A stretch of DNA of 35,992 nt from Hydrogenophaga sp. (lineage in GTDB: Bacteria > Pseudomonadota > Gammaproteobacteria > Burkholderiales > Burkholderiaceae_C), in assembly GCA_011391495.1 (NCBI GenBank), contig JAABQK010000005.1, forward strand, positions 100,070 to 136,061, read 5' to 3'. A program made the translations under genes and the position numbers. Below the pieces are notes generated by a model that did no database searches, was not told the origin of the DNA, and saw only the letters and a list, made by a program, of their open reading frames with translations. Below are positions 8,857 through 18,285 of the stretch, piece by piece (within the stretch, counting starts at the first letter, position 1; each line of letters begins with the position of its first letter).

Positions 8857-11487
8857 TTGACAGCCCCGCTGGACAAACACACCCCGATGATGCAGCAATA
8901 TCTGGCCATCAAGGCCGGGTTTCCGCACACATTGGTGTTTTACCGGATGGGTGATTTCTACGAGTTGTTCTTCGCCGACGCCGAAAAAGCGGCTCGCCTG
9001 CTCGACATCACGCTCACCCAGCGCGGCCAGTCGGCCGGCGAACCGGTGGTCATGGCCGGTGTGCCCTTTCATTCGCTCGACAACTACCTCGCCCGCCTCA
9101 TCAAGCTCGGCGAATCCGCCGCGATCTGCGAGCAGGTGGGTGACGTGGCCACGGCCAAGGGCCCGGTGGAGCGCAAGGTGCTGCGCGTGGTCACACCCGG
9201 CACGCTGACCGATACCGAGCTGCTGTCCGACAAGACCGAGGCCGTGCTCATGGCGCTGCACCCGGGTGCGCGCACCGGCATCGGCCTGGCCTGGATGTCG
9301 GTCACGCAGGGCATCGTGTTCCTGGCCCAGTGCGCCAGCGACGAGCTGGCCGACTGGATCGCCCGCGTCGGCCCCGGTGAACTGCTCTACAGCGCCGAGG
9401 TCACGCCTGGATTTGAAAAGAACGTGCTGCAGCTGGCCGCGCAACCGCTGCCCAGCGGCCAGCGCGCCGTGGCCGTGCTGCGGCCGGCCTGGGCGTTTGA
9501 CGGCGCCCTGGGCGAACGCAAGCTGCTCGAACAACTGGGTGCCGCCAGCCTGGCCGCCTGGGACGCGCAGGGTCTCACCGACGCGCACGCCGCCGCCGCC
9601 GCCCTGCTCGACTACGCCGAACACACCCAGGGCCGCGCGCTCAGCCACGTGAAGAGCCTGCGCGTGGCCAAAAGCGGCGAGCTGATCGACCTGCCGATCA
9701 CCACGCGGCGCAACCTCGAACTCACCCACACCCTGCGCGGCGAAACCAGCCCCACGCTGTTCTCACTGCTCGACGTCTGCCAGACCGGCATGGGCAGTCG
9801 CGCCCTGCGCAGCTGGCTGCTGGAGCCGAAACGCGAACGCACGGAAGCACGCGAACGCCTGGCCGCAATCGGACTGCTGCGCAACGGACTGGGCAACACC
9901 CTGCGCCAGGCACTCAAGGGCGCCAGCGACGTGGAACGCATCACCGCGCGCACCGCGCTGCGCCAGGTGCGCCCGCGCGAACTGGTCGGACTGGGCCAGA
10001 CGCTCGACCGCGCGCAGCAACTCGGTTTGACCCTGACACAGGGCCTGCCCGCCGGTGGCCCGGACCTGCTGCAGCAGATCGCCCGCGACCTCACGCCGCC
10101 CGCCGGCTGTGCCGAGCTGCTGCGGGCCGCCCTGCTGCCCGAGCCGGCCGCACTGGTGCGCGACGGCGGCGTGATCAACGATGGCTTCGACGCCGACCTC
10201 GACGAGCTGCGCGGCATCCAGACCAACTGCGACGGCTTCCTGATCGACCTGGAAACCCGCGAACGCGCCCGCACCGGCATCGCCAACCTGCGCGTGCAGT
10301 TCAACAAGGTGCACGGCTTCTACATCGAGGTCACCCAGGGTCAGGTCGACAAGGTGCCCGACGACTACCGCCGCCGCCAGACGCTGAAGAACGCCGAGCG
10401 CTTCATCACGCCCGAGCTCAAGGCCTTCGAAGACAAGGCCCTGAGCGCGCAGGAGCGCGCGCTGGCGCGAGAGAAATACCTGTTTGAACAGTTGCTCGAT
10501 CGGCTGCAGGCTCACATCGACCCGCTCACCCGCCTGGCCCGCGCGCTCGCTGCGCTCGACGCGTTGTGTGCGCTGACCGAGCGCTCGCTCACGCTGAACT
10601 GGAGCGCGCCGCAGTTCGTGGCCGAACCCTGCATCGAGATCCGCGGCGGCCGCCATCCGGTGGTGGAAGCGCGCCTGAACGAAACCACCGGCGGCAGCTT
10701 CATACCCAACGACACGGTGATGGGTCCGAAGCAGCGCATGCAGGTCATCACCGGCCCCAACATGGGCGGCAAGAGCACCTACATGCGCCAGGTCGCGGTG
10801 ATCGTGCTGCTCGCCAGCACGGGCAGCTACGTGCCGGCGCAGGCCTGCCGCCTCGGCCCGATCGACGCCATCCACACCCGCATCGGCGCGGCCGACGACC
10901 TGGCCAACGCGCAGTCCACCTTCATGGTCGAGATGACCGAGGCGGCGCAGATCCTGAACGCCGCCACGCCGCAAAGCCTGGTGCTGATGGACGAGATCGG
11001 GCGCGGCACCTCCACGTTTGACGGCCTCGCGCTGGCCGGCGGCATCGCCGCCCACCTGCACGACAAGGCCCGGGCCTTCACGCTGTTCGCCACCCACTAC
11101 TTCGAACTCACCGAGTTCCCGGCCAGCCACCACGCCGCGGTGAACGTGCACGTGAGCGCGGTCGAAGGCGGCGGGAAAAGCGGCATCGTGTTCCTGCACC
11201 AGATCGAACCCGGCCCGGCCAGCCGCAGCTACGGCATCCAGGTCGCGCGCCTGGCCGGCGTTCCACCGGCCGTGGTGCAGCACGCACGCCACGCACTCGC
11301 CGCGCTGGAGAGCCAGAGCGAACAGAGCCGCAGCCAGGTGGACCTGTTTGCCCCGCCACCGCCGAGCGCCGAACCCCAGATCCATCCCCTGCAGACGGCA
11401 CTGCAGGGCATCGACCCCGATACGCTGTCCCCGCGCGAAGCGCTGGACCAACTCTACCAACTCAAGAAACTCAGCCTGCAACCATGA
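8857..11487 (+). CDS. mutS: DNA mismatch repair ATPase MutS
   Basis: The 876-residue protein recognises mismatches and recruits MutL. The N-terminal mismatch-recognition domain has [11 protein letters not shown] with the base-stacking Phe34 and Glu36; connector, lever and clamp domains follow; the ATPase domain has Walker [10 protein letters not shown] (633-641), Walker B with Asp712-Glu713 followed by [13 protein letters not shown], and the switch His747 in FATHYFELT. The C-terminal dimerisation segment [19 protein letters not shown] is intact. I place the start at the TTG at 8857, giving [16 protein letters not shown], which looks like a normal MutS N-terminus; a GTG at 8803 and the ATG at 8887 are alternatives. 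The last codons overlap the start of the Anbu gene (ATGA), implying coupled translation. Confidence 0.95.
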   Translation: MTAPLDKHTPMMQQYLAIKAGFPHTLVFYRMGDFYELFFADAEKAARLLDITLTQRGQSAGEPVVMAGVPFHSLDNYLARLIKLGESAAICEQVGDVATAKGPVERKVLRVVTPGTLTDTELLSDKTEAVLMALHPGARTGIGLAWMSVTQGIVFLAQCASDELADWIARVGPGELLYSAEVTPGFEKNVLQLAAQPLPSGQRAVAVLRPAWAFDGALGERKLLEQLGAASLAAWDAQGLTDAHAAAAALLDYAEHTQGRALSHVKSLRVAKSGELIDLPITTRRNLELTHTLRGETSPTLFSLLDVCQTGMGSRALRSWLLEPKRERTEARERLAAIGLLRNGLGNTLRQALKGASDVERITARTALRQVRPRELVGLGQTLDRAQQLGLTLTQGLPAGGPDLLQQIARDLTPPAGCAELLRAALLPEPAALVRDGGVINDGFDADLDELRGIQTNCDGFLIDLETRERARTGIANLRVQFNKVHGFYIEVTQGQVDKVPDDYRRRQTLKNAERFITPELKAFEDKALSAQERALAREKYLFEQLLDRLQAHIDPLTRLARALAALDALCALTERSLTLNWSAPQFVAEPCIEIRGGRHPVVEARLNETTGGSFIPNDTVMGPKQRMQVITGPNMGGKSTYMRQVAVIVLLASTGSYVPAQACRLGPIDAIHTRIGAADDLANAQSTFMVEMTEAAQILNAATPQSLVLMDEIGRGTSTFDGLALAGGIAAHLHDKARAFTLFATHYFELTEFPASHHAAVNVHVSAVEGGGKSGIVFLHQIEPGPASRSYGIQVARLAGVPPAVVQHARHALAALESQSEQSRSQVDLFAPPPPSAEPQIHPLQTALQGIDPDTLSPREALDQLYQLKKLSLQP

Positions 11488-12311
11488 CCTACTGCGTCGC
11501 CGTGAAACTCAACGCCGGAATGGTGTTCCTCTCCGACTCGCGTACCAACGCCGGTCTGGACCAGATCAGCACCTTCCGCAAGATGATCGTGTACGAAAAG
11601 CCGGGCGAGCGCTTCATGTGCCTGCTGTCGGCGGGCAACCTGAGCATCTCGCAGTCGGTGCGCGAGATCCTGCAGATCGAGAAGCTGCCGCACCACGATG
11701 GCGGTGAACCGATCACGATCTGGAACGCCACCAGCATGTTCGATGCCGCACGCGTGCTCGGCTCGGCCGTGCGCCATGTGTACGAACGCGACGGCGAGGC
11801 GCTCAAGCGCGCCGGTGTCGAATTCAATGTTTCCATGATCTTCGGCGGCCAGATCCAGGGCGAAGGCATGCGGATGTTCCAGGTCTACTCGGCGGGCAAC
11901 TTCATCGAGGCCACGGCCGAGACGCCCTTCTTCCAGATCGGCGAATCCAAGTACGGCAAGCCCGTGCTCGACCGCGTCATCACGCCCGTCACCCCGCTGG
12001 ACGAGGCCGCCAAGTGCGTGCTGGTGTCGATGGACTCCACGCTCAAGTCCAACCTCTCGGTGGGCCTGCCGCTGGACATGGCGGTGTACGAGGCGGGCCA
12101 GCTGCAGAGCGACAAGATCACCTGCATCGACGAGAACAACCCCTATTTTCGCATGGTGCACAGCACCTGGGGACAAAAACTGCGCGAGGTGTTCGACAGC
12201 ATCGAAGACCCGACCTGGGACGGCAGCCACACCGAGGTGCCGCTGATCTGCAGCACCGCGCGCAGCCAGCCGCTGAAGAAGATCTCCAACGCAAAAGAAA
12301 AGCTGATCTGA
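11484..12311 (+). CDS. Proteasome-type protease, Anbu-like
   Basis: The 275-residue product begins [24 protein letters not shown], the pattern of Anbu (ancestral beta subunit) proteins; removal of Met would expose Thr as the N-terminal nucleophile. Further Ntn-hydrolase features are [14 protein letters not shown] with a basic residue near the active-site Lys position, LLSAGNLS, and [10 protein letters not shown]. Anbu is a proteasome/HslV relative that assembles into open helical rings; its physiological role is unclear. In many genomes it is encoded with an ATP-grasp protein, an alpha-E protein and a transglutaminase-like protein; none is in this window. Instead the ATG overlaps the mutS stop by 4 bp. 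It is followed by a dispersed repeat with strong hairpins. Confidence 0.88.
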   Translation: MTYCVAVKLNAGMVFLSDSRTNAGLDQISTFRKMIVYEKPGERFMCLLSAGNLSISQSVREILQIEKLPHHDGGEPITIWNATSMFDAARVLGSAVRHVYERDGEALKRAGVEFNVSMIFGGQIQGEGMRMFQVYSAGNFIEATAETPFFQIGESKYGKPVLDRVITPVTPLDEAAKCVLVSMDSTLKSNLSVGLPLDMAVYEAGQLQSDKITCIDENNPYFRMVHSTWGQKLREVFDSIEDPTWDGSHTEVPLICSTARSQPLKKISNAKEKLI

Positions 12312-12314
12312 TTT

Positions 12315-12398
12315 CCCCCCCCAGCGCCGCCTTCGGCGTCACCCCCCAGGGGGGGGGACACTGGCCGTCCGGCAAAACCGGCCCGGCGGTGTCCTGGG
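12315..12398. repeat. Dispersed GC-rich repeat, copy B
   Basis: The stretch contains a C-run, a CGCCG-CCTT-CGGCG type hairpin, CCCCCC-A-GGGGGG, and a second hairpin with outer arms GGACAC (12356-12361) and GTGTCC (12389-12394) and an inner CCGG-CAAAA-CCGG. Its order of blocks matches copy A at 4186-4262. Sitting just after the Anbu stop, it could also act as a terminator. I infer a non-coding dispersed element. Confidence 0.6.
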
Positions 12399-12443
12399 TT
12401 GGACACTTCGCGCCGGTTGAAGGGCACTGAGCACATCTCCAAA

Positions 12444-13283
12444 ATGTCTTTGATCGTTTTCTCCCACGCCAACAGCTTTCCCGCCAGCACCTACGGCGTG
12501 CTGTTCAAGTCGCTGCGGGCCCGCGGCTTCTCGGTGCGCGCACCCGAGAAGTTCGGTCACGATCCGAACTACCCGGTCACCAGCAACTGGCCGCATCTGG
12601 TGCAGCAGCTGGCCGACTTTGCCGCACCGGAGATCCAGCGCCACGGCCAGGGCGCCTGGCTGGTCGGCCATTCGCTGGGCGGTTTCCTGAGCCTGATGTG
12701 TGCGGCACGGCATCCGCAGCTCGGCGGCCACCGGGTCCAGGGCGTGCTGCTGATCGACTCGCCGGTGCTCGGCGGCTGGCGCGCCCGCACGCTGGAGCTG
12801 ATCAAGCGCACCCAGCTCGTGGGCTCGGTCTCGCCCGGCAAGGTGAGCCGGCGCCGGCGCAATGCCTGGCCCGACGCGACGGCCGCGTTCGAGCATTTTG
12901 CGCACAAGAAGGCCTTCGCCCGCTGGGACCCGCAGGTACTGCGCGACTACATCGCCCACGGCACGCACGACGAGGTCACATCCCAGGGCACGCGCCGGGT
13001 GCTGGGCTTCGACCGGGAGGTCGAGACCGCGATCTACAACACCCTGCCGCACAACCTGGACCGCCTGCTGCGCCGCCACCCGCTGCCATGCCCGGTCGGT
13101 TTCATCGGAGGCACCGAGTCGCTGGAGATGCAGCAGGTGGGCATGGCCATGACGCGCAAGCTGGTCGGCAGAGACCACCCGGAGCGGCTGGCCATGCTGG
13201 AAGGCAGCCATCTGTTCCCGATGGAAAAGCCCCTGGAGACCGCGGCGGCGATCGAATCGGTTCTTCGCGCTCTGGGCCGCTGA
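12444..13283 (+). CDS. Alpha/beta hydrolase
   Basis: The 279-residue cytosolic protein has the alpha/beta hydrolase layout: an oxyanion-side motif IVFSHANSFPAS near the start, nucleophile elbow GHSLGG with Ser77, and the catalytic His256 in GSHLFPMEKP; the acid may be Glu225 in GGTESLE or a nearby Asp. Substrate cannot be told from sequence; relatives are annotated only as alpha/beta fold hydrolases. I chose the ATG at 12444, just before MSLIVFSHAN; a TTG at 12399 would start inside the repeat. No good ribosome site is visible. Downstream, a separate kinase gene begins after 135 bp. Confidence 0.82.
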   Translation: MSLIVFSHANSFPASTYGVLFKSLRARGFSVRAPEKFGHDPNYPVTSNWPHLVQQLADFAAPEIQRHGQGAWLVGHSLGGFLSLMCAARHPQLGGHRVQGVLLIDSPVLGGWRARTLELIKRTQLVGSVSPGKVSRRRRNAWPDATAAFEHFAHKKAFARWDPQVLRDYIAHGTHDEVTSQGTRRVLGFDREVETAIYNTLPHNLDRLLRRHPLPCPVGFIGGTESLEMQQVGMAMTRKLVGRDHPERLAMLEGSHLFPMEKPLETAAAIESVLRALGR

Positions 13284-13418
13284 GGTCGGCCGGTATCCGC
13301 CCGCGCGTGCCGTTTTGCATGGGCAGATCCCGAGACCAGCGCCCGGCCAGTCCTGTATAAACAAAAGCATCGTCCACGCCCGCCGGTCTTCCGTTCCGCA
13401 CCTGCCCGACGTTTTTTC
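13284..13418 (+). promoter_or_regulatory. Upstream region of membrane PAS kinase
   Basis: The only notable signal is TATAAA at 13356-13361 within CTGTATAAACAAAAG, a plausible -10 box; no convincing -35 is at the right distance. Confidence 0.3.
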
Positions 13419-15362
13419 ATGAGCCCGCTGTCACGCTCCGCCACCGCTGCCACCCACGGTCTGTGGCGGCGCCTGCTCGACTGGCAGCCGCAGGCGCACA
13501 GCGCCTGGCAGCGCCACGGCATGGCGATCGTCCTGACCCTGCTGGCCGCCTGGCTGCGCATAGAACTGGCGCCGGCCGAGTCCGGGGGGCGGTTCATCAC
13601 GCTGTCGCTGGCCGCGGCGCTGTCGGCTCTCTATGGCGGCTTTGCGGCCGGCATGCTCAGCACATTGCTCGGCATGGTGCTGGTCAACTTTTTCCTGGTG
13701 AAACCCTACCTGTCACTGGCTTTCGACAACCCGGTCGAAGCCTTCTGGCTCAATGCTTGGCACCTGCTCACCCAGCTGGTCGTCGTCGGCGCCATCTGGC
13801 TGATGCAGCAGCAGAACCAGCGCCTGCGCGACGCCAACCTGCTGGCACAGACCAGCCAGCAACGCTTCCTCGATACGTTCGAACACGCGGCCGCCGGCAT
13901 CACCCATGTGGATCGGAGCGGGCGGCTGATGCGGGTGAACCAGACCTTCTGCCAGCTGGTGGGCTACCGCGAGGACGAACTGCTGCAGCTGAGCTTCCAG
14001 GCGATCACGCACCCCGACGACATTGCGCCGGACATCGCCTTGCTGGAGCGGGCACTGGCGGGCGAGCTGTCCGCCTACTCGTTCGAGAAGCGCTACCGCC
14101 ACAAGGACGGCCACCCGGTCTGGGCGCAGCTCACCGTGGCCCTGATGCGCAAGGCCGACGGCTCGCCCGACTACTTCATTTCGGTGGTGCAGGACATCTC
14201 GAAAGTGAAAGCCACGGAAGAGGCCCTGCGCACGAGCGAACGGCTGCTGCGCCAGGCGCAGGACATCGCGGGGCTGGCGAGCTGGCAGGCCGATCTGACC
14301 AGCAACCGGTTCCACACCCTCGCGAATTCACACCACATCCTGCGGCTGCCCGCCGAACGTTTCAGCGGCGAGGAGATGCTGGCCCTGACCCACCCGGACG
14401 ACCGCGAGCGCATGGCCACGCAATGGCTGCGGGGCATCCAGGGCAAGGAGCCCTACAACCACCAGTACCGGGTGGTGATCGATGGTGTCACGCGCTGGTT
14501 CATGGTGCAGGCCGAATTCGAGCGCGACGCCAGCGGGCGCGCCCTGCGCGCGCTGGGCGTGACGCAGGACATCACCGACCGCAAGCTCGCCGAACTTGAG
14601 GTGCAGCGGCTCAATGCCTCGCTGGAGCAGCGCATCCAGGACCGCACGCGGGAGCTCAAGGACGCCTACGACGAGCTGGAGAGCTACTCGTATGCGGTGG
14701 CGCACGACCTGCGTTCACCGCTGCGCATCATCAACGGTTTTGCCCAGGCGCTCGAAGAAGACAACCCGACGCTGAGCGACGCCAGCCGAGGCCATGTGGA
14801 ACGCATCAAGACCGCCAGCCGCAAGATGGGCCAGCTGATCGACGGCCTGCTGCAGCTCTCGCAGTACGCGCGGGGAGAGGTGCAGCGCCACCCGGTGAAC
14901 CTGAGCGCCGTCGCGACGCGTCTGCTCGAAGAACGGGCCCATGACGATCCGCAGCGCGTGGTGGACTGGGAGGTCGAGCCCGGCCTGCGGGTCCAGGCCG
15001 ATCCGCCGCTGCTGGAGGCGCTGCTGCAGAACCTGCTGCACAACGCCTGGAAATACACCGCCGCCACGCCCCAGGCCCGCATCCGCGTGTTCGCCCGCGA
15101 GCAGGACGGCCAGCGCCACTATTGCGTGAGCGACAACGGCGCCGGCTTCGACATGGCACGCGCCGACAAGCTGTTCCAGCCCTTCCAGCGCCTGCACAGG
15201 CCGCACGAGTTCGAAGGCCTGGGCATTGGCCTGGCCACGGCCCGGCGCATCGTGCTGCGCCATGGCGGCTCGCTCCAGGCCCAGGCGGCGCCGGGCGAAG
15301 GGGCCACGTTCTGCTTCACACTGCCCGCCGAACCCGAAGGCACCGCAGGACCATCGTCCTGA
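13419..15362 (+). CDS. Membrane sensor histidine kinase (DUF4118-like, two PAS)
   Basis: The 647-residue product starts with a membrane domain of about four helices (roughly 35-50, 60-82, 83-98, 113-130) resembling the KdpD-type DUF4118 sensor region. It continues with PAS/PAC at 145-265 (THPDDIAPD, VVQDISKVK), PAS/PAC at 275-390 (THPDDRERM, GVTQDITDRK), a short coiled coil, HisKA with His429 in AVAHDLRSPLR, and HATPase with N box NLLHNAWKYT, G1 DNGAGFD and G2 GLGIGLAT. No receiver domain or regulator gene is adjacent, so it is an orphan kinase. Its core is strikingly similar to the 1109-residue kinase in the window (compare DMARADKLF with DMAHADKLF), which suggests related partners. Signal unknown. 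Confidence 0.88.
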   Translation: MSPLSRSATAATHGLWRRLLDWQPQAHSAWQRHGMAIVLTLLAAWLRIELAPAESGGRFITLSLAAALSALYGGFAAGMLSTLLGMVLVNFFLVKPYLSLAFDNPVEAFWLNAWHLLTQLVVVGAIWLMQQQNQRLRDANLLAQTSQQRFLDTFEHAAAGITHVDRSGRLMRVNQTFCQLVGYREDELLQLSFQAITHPDDIAPDIALLERALAGELSAYSFEKRYRHKDGHPVWAQLTVALMRKADGSPDYFISVVQDISKVKATEEALRTSERLLRQAQDIAGLASWQADLTSNRFHTLANSHHILRLPAERFSGEEMLALTHPDDRERMATQWLRGIQGKEPYNHQYRVVIDGVTRWFMVQAEFERDASGRALRALGVTQDITDRKLAELEVQRLNASLEQRIQDRTRELKDAYDELESYSYAVAHDLRSPLRIINGFAQALEEDNPTLSDASRGHVERIKTASRKMGQLIDGLLQLSQYARGEVQRHPVNLSAVATRLLEERAHDDPQRVVDWEVEPGLRVQADPPLLEALLQNLLHNAWKYTAATPQARIRVFAREQDGQRHYCVSDNGAGFDMARADKLFQPFQRLHRPHEFEGLGIGLATARRIVLRHGGSLQAQAAPGEGATFCFTLPAEPEGTAGPSS

Positions 15363-15365
15363 GCA

Positions 15366-15412
15366 AGCCTGGCAGGACCCACAGGGGCACGTGCCTGTTG
15401 CCTGGCCAGGCT
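15366..15412. terminator. Inverted repeat between convergent kinase and uppP
   Basis: AGCCTGGC (15366-15373) pairs perfectly with GCCAGGCT (15405-15412), enclosing 31 bases that include a smaller CACGTG-centred palindrome. It begins 4 bp after the kinase stop and ends at the uppP stop, so it could terminate both convergent transcripts. There is no T-run. Confidence 0.4.
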
Positions 15413-16236
15413 CAGGCGGTCCAGTCCACCCAGCCGGTGTAGGCCGTCAGCAGGATCAGGCCGCCGAAGGCGATGCGGTACCAGGCAAAGGGCACGAAAC
15501 TGTGGGTCGCCACATAACGCAGCAGCCAGCGCACGCAGACCCAGGCGCTCAGGAACGAGAACAGCAGCCCGACCGCAAACATCGGCACATCGGCCACAGA
15601 CAGCAGCGCCCGGTCCTTGTACAGGCTGTAGGCACCAGCGCCCATCAGCGTCGGGATGGACAGGAAGAAACTGAAATCGGTCGCCGTCTTGCGCGACAGG
15701 CCCAGCAACATGCCGCCGATGATGGTGGCCCCGCTGCGGCTGGTGCCCGGCACCAGGGCCATGCACTGCACCAGCCCCAGCTTGAGTGCGAGCCAGGGCG
15801 TCATGTCGTCCACGTCGTGGACCCGCGCGGCGGCGTCACCCCGGCGTTCGGCCCAGAGGATGATGAAGCCACCGACGATGAAGGTGGTGGCCACGACCAC
15901 GGGCGTGAACAGGTTGGCCTTGATCGCCTTGCCAAACAGCAGGCCCAGCAGCACCGCCGGAATGAAGGCGATCAGCACATTGAGCGCAAAACGCTGGGCC
16001 TGGCGTTCGCTCGGCAGGCCCAGCAGGGTGGCGCGCAGGCGCTGCCAGTACACGATGATGACCGCGAAGATGGCGCCGGTCTGGATCGCGATCTCGAACA
16101 CCTTGGCCTTGCCATCGGTGAAGCCGAGCAGGCTGCCCGCCAGGATCAGGTGCCCGGTCGACGAGATCGGCAGGAACTCGGTCAGGCCTTCCACCACGCC
16201 CATGATGGCGGCCTTGATCAACAACATCAGATCCAT
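15412..16236 (-). CDS. uppP: Undecaprenyl-diphosphatase UppP (BacA)
   Basis: The 274-residue integral membrane protein has both family signatures: [13 protein letters not shown] with Glu16, Glu20 and His29 near the N-terminus, and [11 protein letters not shown] with Arg167. It dephosphorylates undecaprenyl pyrophosphate at the periplasmic face, recycling the lipid carrier for peptidoglycan and other glycans; overexpression gives bacitracin resistance. About eight membrane helices are visible. I place the start at the ATG at 16236 ([10 protein letters not shown]); the frame is open upstream but homology is not expected there. No clear ribosome site is seen; Met4 is an alternative. It lies 181 bp downstream of the DUF1439 gene, separated by hairpins. 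Confidence 0.93.
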   Translation of the reverse strand: MDLMLLIKAAIMGVVEGLTEFLPISSTGHLILAGSLLGFTDGKAKVFEIAIQTGAIFAVIIVYWQRLRATLLGLPSERQAQRFALNVLIAFIPAVLLGLLFGKAIKANLFTPVVVATTFIVGGFIILWAERRGDAAARVHDVDDMTPWLALKLGLVQCMALVPGTSRSGATIIGGMLLGLSRKTATDFSFFLSIPTLMGAGAYSLYKDRALLSVADVPMFAVGLLFSFLSAWVCVRWLLRYVATHSFVPFAWYRIAFGGLILLTAYTGWVDWTA

Positions 16237-16362
16237 ATCAACGTCTGCCGCATGATGCGGTTCGCAAAAATGACAACAGGCCAAGCTCTGGCCTGTCCGA
16301 CAACGCCCTATCCTACCCGTTGCGGGTGACAGACCTGGAACGTTTCGCCGCCGGGCCACCAG

Positions 16363-16417
16363 GCCGAAGCAGCCCCCTCGGGGGGCAGAGACCCGCGCAG
16401 CGGTGGCGCGCGGGGTC
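16363..16417. terminator. Hairpin block downstream of DUF1439 gene (possible repeat relative)
   Basis: Two inverted repeats stand side by side: CCCCCT-C-GGGGGG, and GACCCGCGC (16390-16398) facing GCGCGGGGTC (16408-16417). The second lies directly after the minus-strand stop of the DUF1439 gene and probably ends its transcript. The block CCCCC-GAG-GGGGG with flanking GTC and GGCC is reminiscent of copies A and B but too diverged to call a third copy. Confidence 0.45.
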
Positions 16418-16996
16418 CTATCTTTTCACAGGGTTCAGCTGCAGCTGCAAGCCGCCGGGCACCACCTGCAGCGGGCCGGGCTGGTAGCCCCAGCCTTGGG
16501 CCAGCTGCAGGTCTTCCGCTTTGACGCGGTAGACCACAAAGTCCTGCAGCAGGCTTTCAGCCAGCAGACCACCCAGCCGGCTGGCGCGCGAGGCGTAGGC
16601 CTGCGGCACACCGGGCACATCAAAACCATCCACCCGCACATCGGCCAAGCGCACCGTGCCGTCGCTCGGCTCAAAACGCAATCCATAGCTCAGGTTGAGC
16701 GTGCCCTGCATCTGGCGCGAGCCCGGCAGCAACGCGCCGATGGAATAACCCAGTTCGGTGGCGATGCGGTTTTCGCGCGGAATCAGACGCACGCGCGGCG
16801 CGGCCAGCGACACGTCGAACAGCTCCATGTGGCGGCTGTTGAACGGAAACTGCCCGGCAATCGCCTGCGCAAGCCTGGCTTCGGAAATGGCCACGGTGCG
16901 CGGGCCTGGCTGCAGCAGCGCGCAGCCCGAAAGGGCCAGTGCCAGCAGCGAGACACGGCCTGCCAGCCACAGGCGGCGACGAGGAACCAGCTTCAT
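16418..16996 (-). CDS. DUF1439 family lipoprotein
   Basis: The 192-residue product has a basic N-terminus ([10 protein letters not shown]), a hydrophobic stretch and a lipobox ALSGC with the lipidated Cys25, so it should be an outer- or inner-membrane lipoprotein. The mature part resembles DUF1439 proteins (E. coli YceB type): [16 protein letters not shown] and the later [20 protein letters not shown]. These have a lipid-binding-like beta fold of unknown function. The ATG at 16996 is preceded by AGGAAGGA at a usable distance. It is on the same strand as uppP, which may or may not be a functional link. Confidence 0.85.
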   Translation of the reverse strand: MKLVPRRRLWLAGRVSLLALALSGCALLQPGPRTVAISEARLAQAIAGQFPFNSRHMELFDVSLAAPRVRLIPRENRIATELGYSIGALLPGSRQMQGTLNLSYGLRFEPSDGTVRLADVRVDGFDVPGVPQAYASRASRLGGLLAESLLQDFVVYRVKAEDLQLAQGWGYQPGPLQVVPGGLQLQLNPVKR

Positions 16997-17145
16997 GGAT
17001 GTCCTTCCTGGGATTCGCTGCAGAGTCGCGCCAGGTCGGCCCGGGGCAGCGTTCCAAGCATTGTAGAAACGCCCCCGTGCGCCAAGCGAACGCCGCGTCA
17101 AGCGCAGGTTTCAGCGCGGTAAAGGTCTGCATTTCGCGCCGCGCA

Positions 17146-17164
17146 GACGGCGTTTCGCGCCGTC
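17146..17164. repeat. Inverted repeat in the divergent DUF1439 / DUF2306 region
   Basis: GACGGCG (17146-17152) and CGCCGTC (17158-17164) flank TTTCG. The 10-mer TTTCGCGCCG occurs inside it and once more about 20 bp upstream (near 17132), so the site combines an inverted and a direct repeat. It sits about 85 bp before the signalling cluster and is a candidate operator or leader hairpin. The rest of 16997-17249 shows nothing else that I can name. Confidence 0.35.
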
Positions 17165-17249
17165 CCGGCGCCAGAAGGTCGCAATCCGGTGGCGCCGCGC
17201 AAGCCCCGTGGGCACAGTCCGTTTCACACCGAACCCACCGGAGCCCGCC

Positions 17250-17681
17250 ATGCCATTCACCCCCGTCATCGCCGTCCACATGAGCGCCGCGCTCGCCGCC
17301 CTGGCCCTGGGCCCGGTGGCGCTGTGGGCCCGGCGCGGCCACACAGCCCGGCAAACCACCAGCCAGCGCCCGCGCCTGCACCGCGCCGCCGGCTACGCCT
17401 GGGTCACGTGCATGCTGGCCAGCGCCCTCTCGGCCCTCTTCATCCGCGACTTCGGCCTGCCCAACCTCGCCGGCTACACGCCCATCCACCTCTTCGTTCC
17501 CTACACGCTCGGAGGCCTGTTCCTGGCCTTCCGCCACCTCTTCAACGGCAACATCACCGGCCACCGCAAAAACATGATCGGCCTCTACCTCGGCGGCTGC
17601 ATCGGCGCCGGCGTCTTCACCCTGCTGCCCTCGCGTTACCTCGGCCAGTTGGTCTGGGGTCAGTGGCTCGGCCTGCTTTGA
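17250..17681 (+). CDS. DUF2306 family membrane protein
   Basis: The 143-residue protein has about four membrane helices and the DUF2306 pattern: an N-terminal IAVHMSAALAALALGP helix, an RPRLHRAAGYAWV motif with conserved His and Arg, and HLFVPYTLGG followed by GHRKNMIGLYLGG. Function of the family is unknown. The ATG at 17250 is preceded by GGAG at 17240-17243; an in-frame GTG at 17208 lacks such a site. It opens a run of seven genes on the same strand that ends with a LytTR regulator, so it may be part of a membrane-linked signalling unit. Confidence 0.78.
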   Translation: MPFTPVIAVHMSAALAALALGPVALWARRGHTARQTTSQRPRLHRAAGYAWVTCMLASALSALFIRDFGLPNLAGYTPIHLFVPYTLGGLFLAFRHLFNGNITGHRKNMIGLYLGGCIGAGVFTLLPSRYLGQLVWGQWLGLL

Positions 17682-17709
17682 TCCATTCCACACCCACCGA
17701 AAGAACCCC

Positions 17710-18252
17710 ATGCTGATCCAGCTGCTCATCGAACAGCCCCAGGCTGCGCTCACCATCGTGCAACGCACGCCTGTCTGGGTATGGGGCCTGCTCGCCGGCC
17801 TGCTGCTGCTCGGCACCATCCAGATGCGGCCGCGCAGCATGCGCCTGGCGCGCGTCACCCTGCTGCCGCTGGGTCTGGCCGCGTTCTCGCTTTTTGGGCT
17901 GGGTCGGGACCTGTTGGCTTCCGGCTGGGTGGCCCCGGCACTCGGGGTGTGGCTGCTGATGGCCGCGGCCGTGCTGCTCGCCACCTGGCGCAACAGCCCG
18001 CCCGCCGGTACCCGCTACGAGCCCGCCACCCGGCGCATCCACCTGCCCGGCAGCACCGTACCGCTGGTGATCATCCTGGCCATCTTCCTGCTCAAGTACG
18101 CGGTGGGTGTGGAGCTCGCCATGCAGCCCGCCCTGCGCGAGGAAGCCGGCTTCGCCCTTGGCCTGGCCGCGGCCTACGGTGGCCTGAGCGGCCTGCTGGC
18201 CACCCGCAGCGCAGCGCTCTGGCGCCTGGCCAGCCAGCACACCACCGCCTGA
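17710..18252 (+). CDS. Integral membrane protein, DUF6622-like
   Basis: The 180-residue protein starts MLIQLLIEQPQAALTIVQRTP and has about five membrane helices; the TPVWVWGLLAGLLLLG and RLARVTLLPLGLAAFSLFG segments match what I recall of DUF6622 proteins in Burkholderiales. No catalytic motif is visible. It begins 28 bp after the DUF2306 gene and ends 33 bp before the 2TM gene. Family name is from memory and could be wrong; membrane location is clear. Confidence 0.68.
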   Translation: MLIQLLIEQPQAALTIVQRTPVWVWGLLAGLLLLGTIQMRPRSMRLARVTLLPLGLAAFSLFGLGRDLLASGWVAPALGVWLLMAAAVLLATWRNSPPAGTRYEPATRRIHLPGSTVPLVIILAIFLLKYAVGVELAMQPALREEAGFALGLAAAYGGLSGLLATRSAALWRLASQHTTA

Positions 18253-18285
18253 TCCACCCTGATCCTTCACCCCCCGGAGCACCCC

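Noticed and set aside
9763..11481. 572-codon minus-strand frame antisense to mutS
   Set aside because: mutS on the plus strand has all catalytic motifs.
13352..13368. LexA-box-like CTGTATAAACAAAAG before the membrane kinase
   Set aside because: The second half lacks ACAG at the required spacing, so it does not fit CTGT-N8-ACAG; better read as a -10 region.
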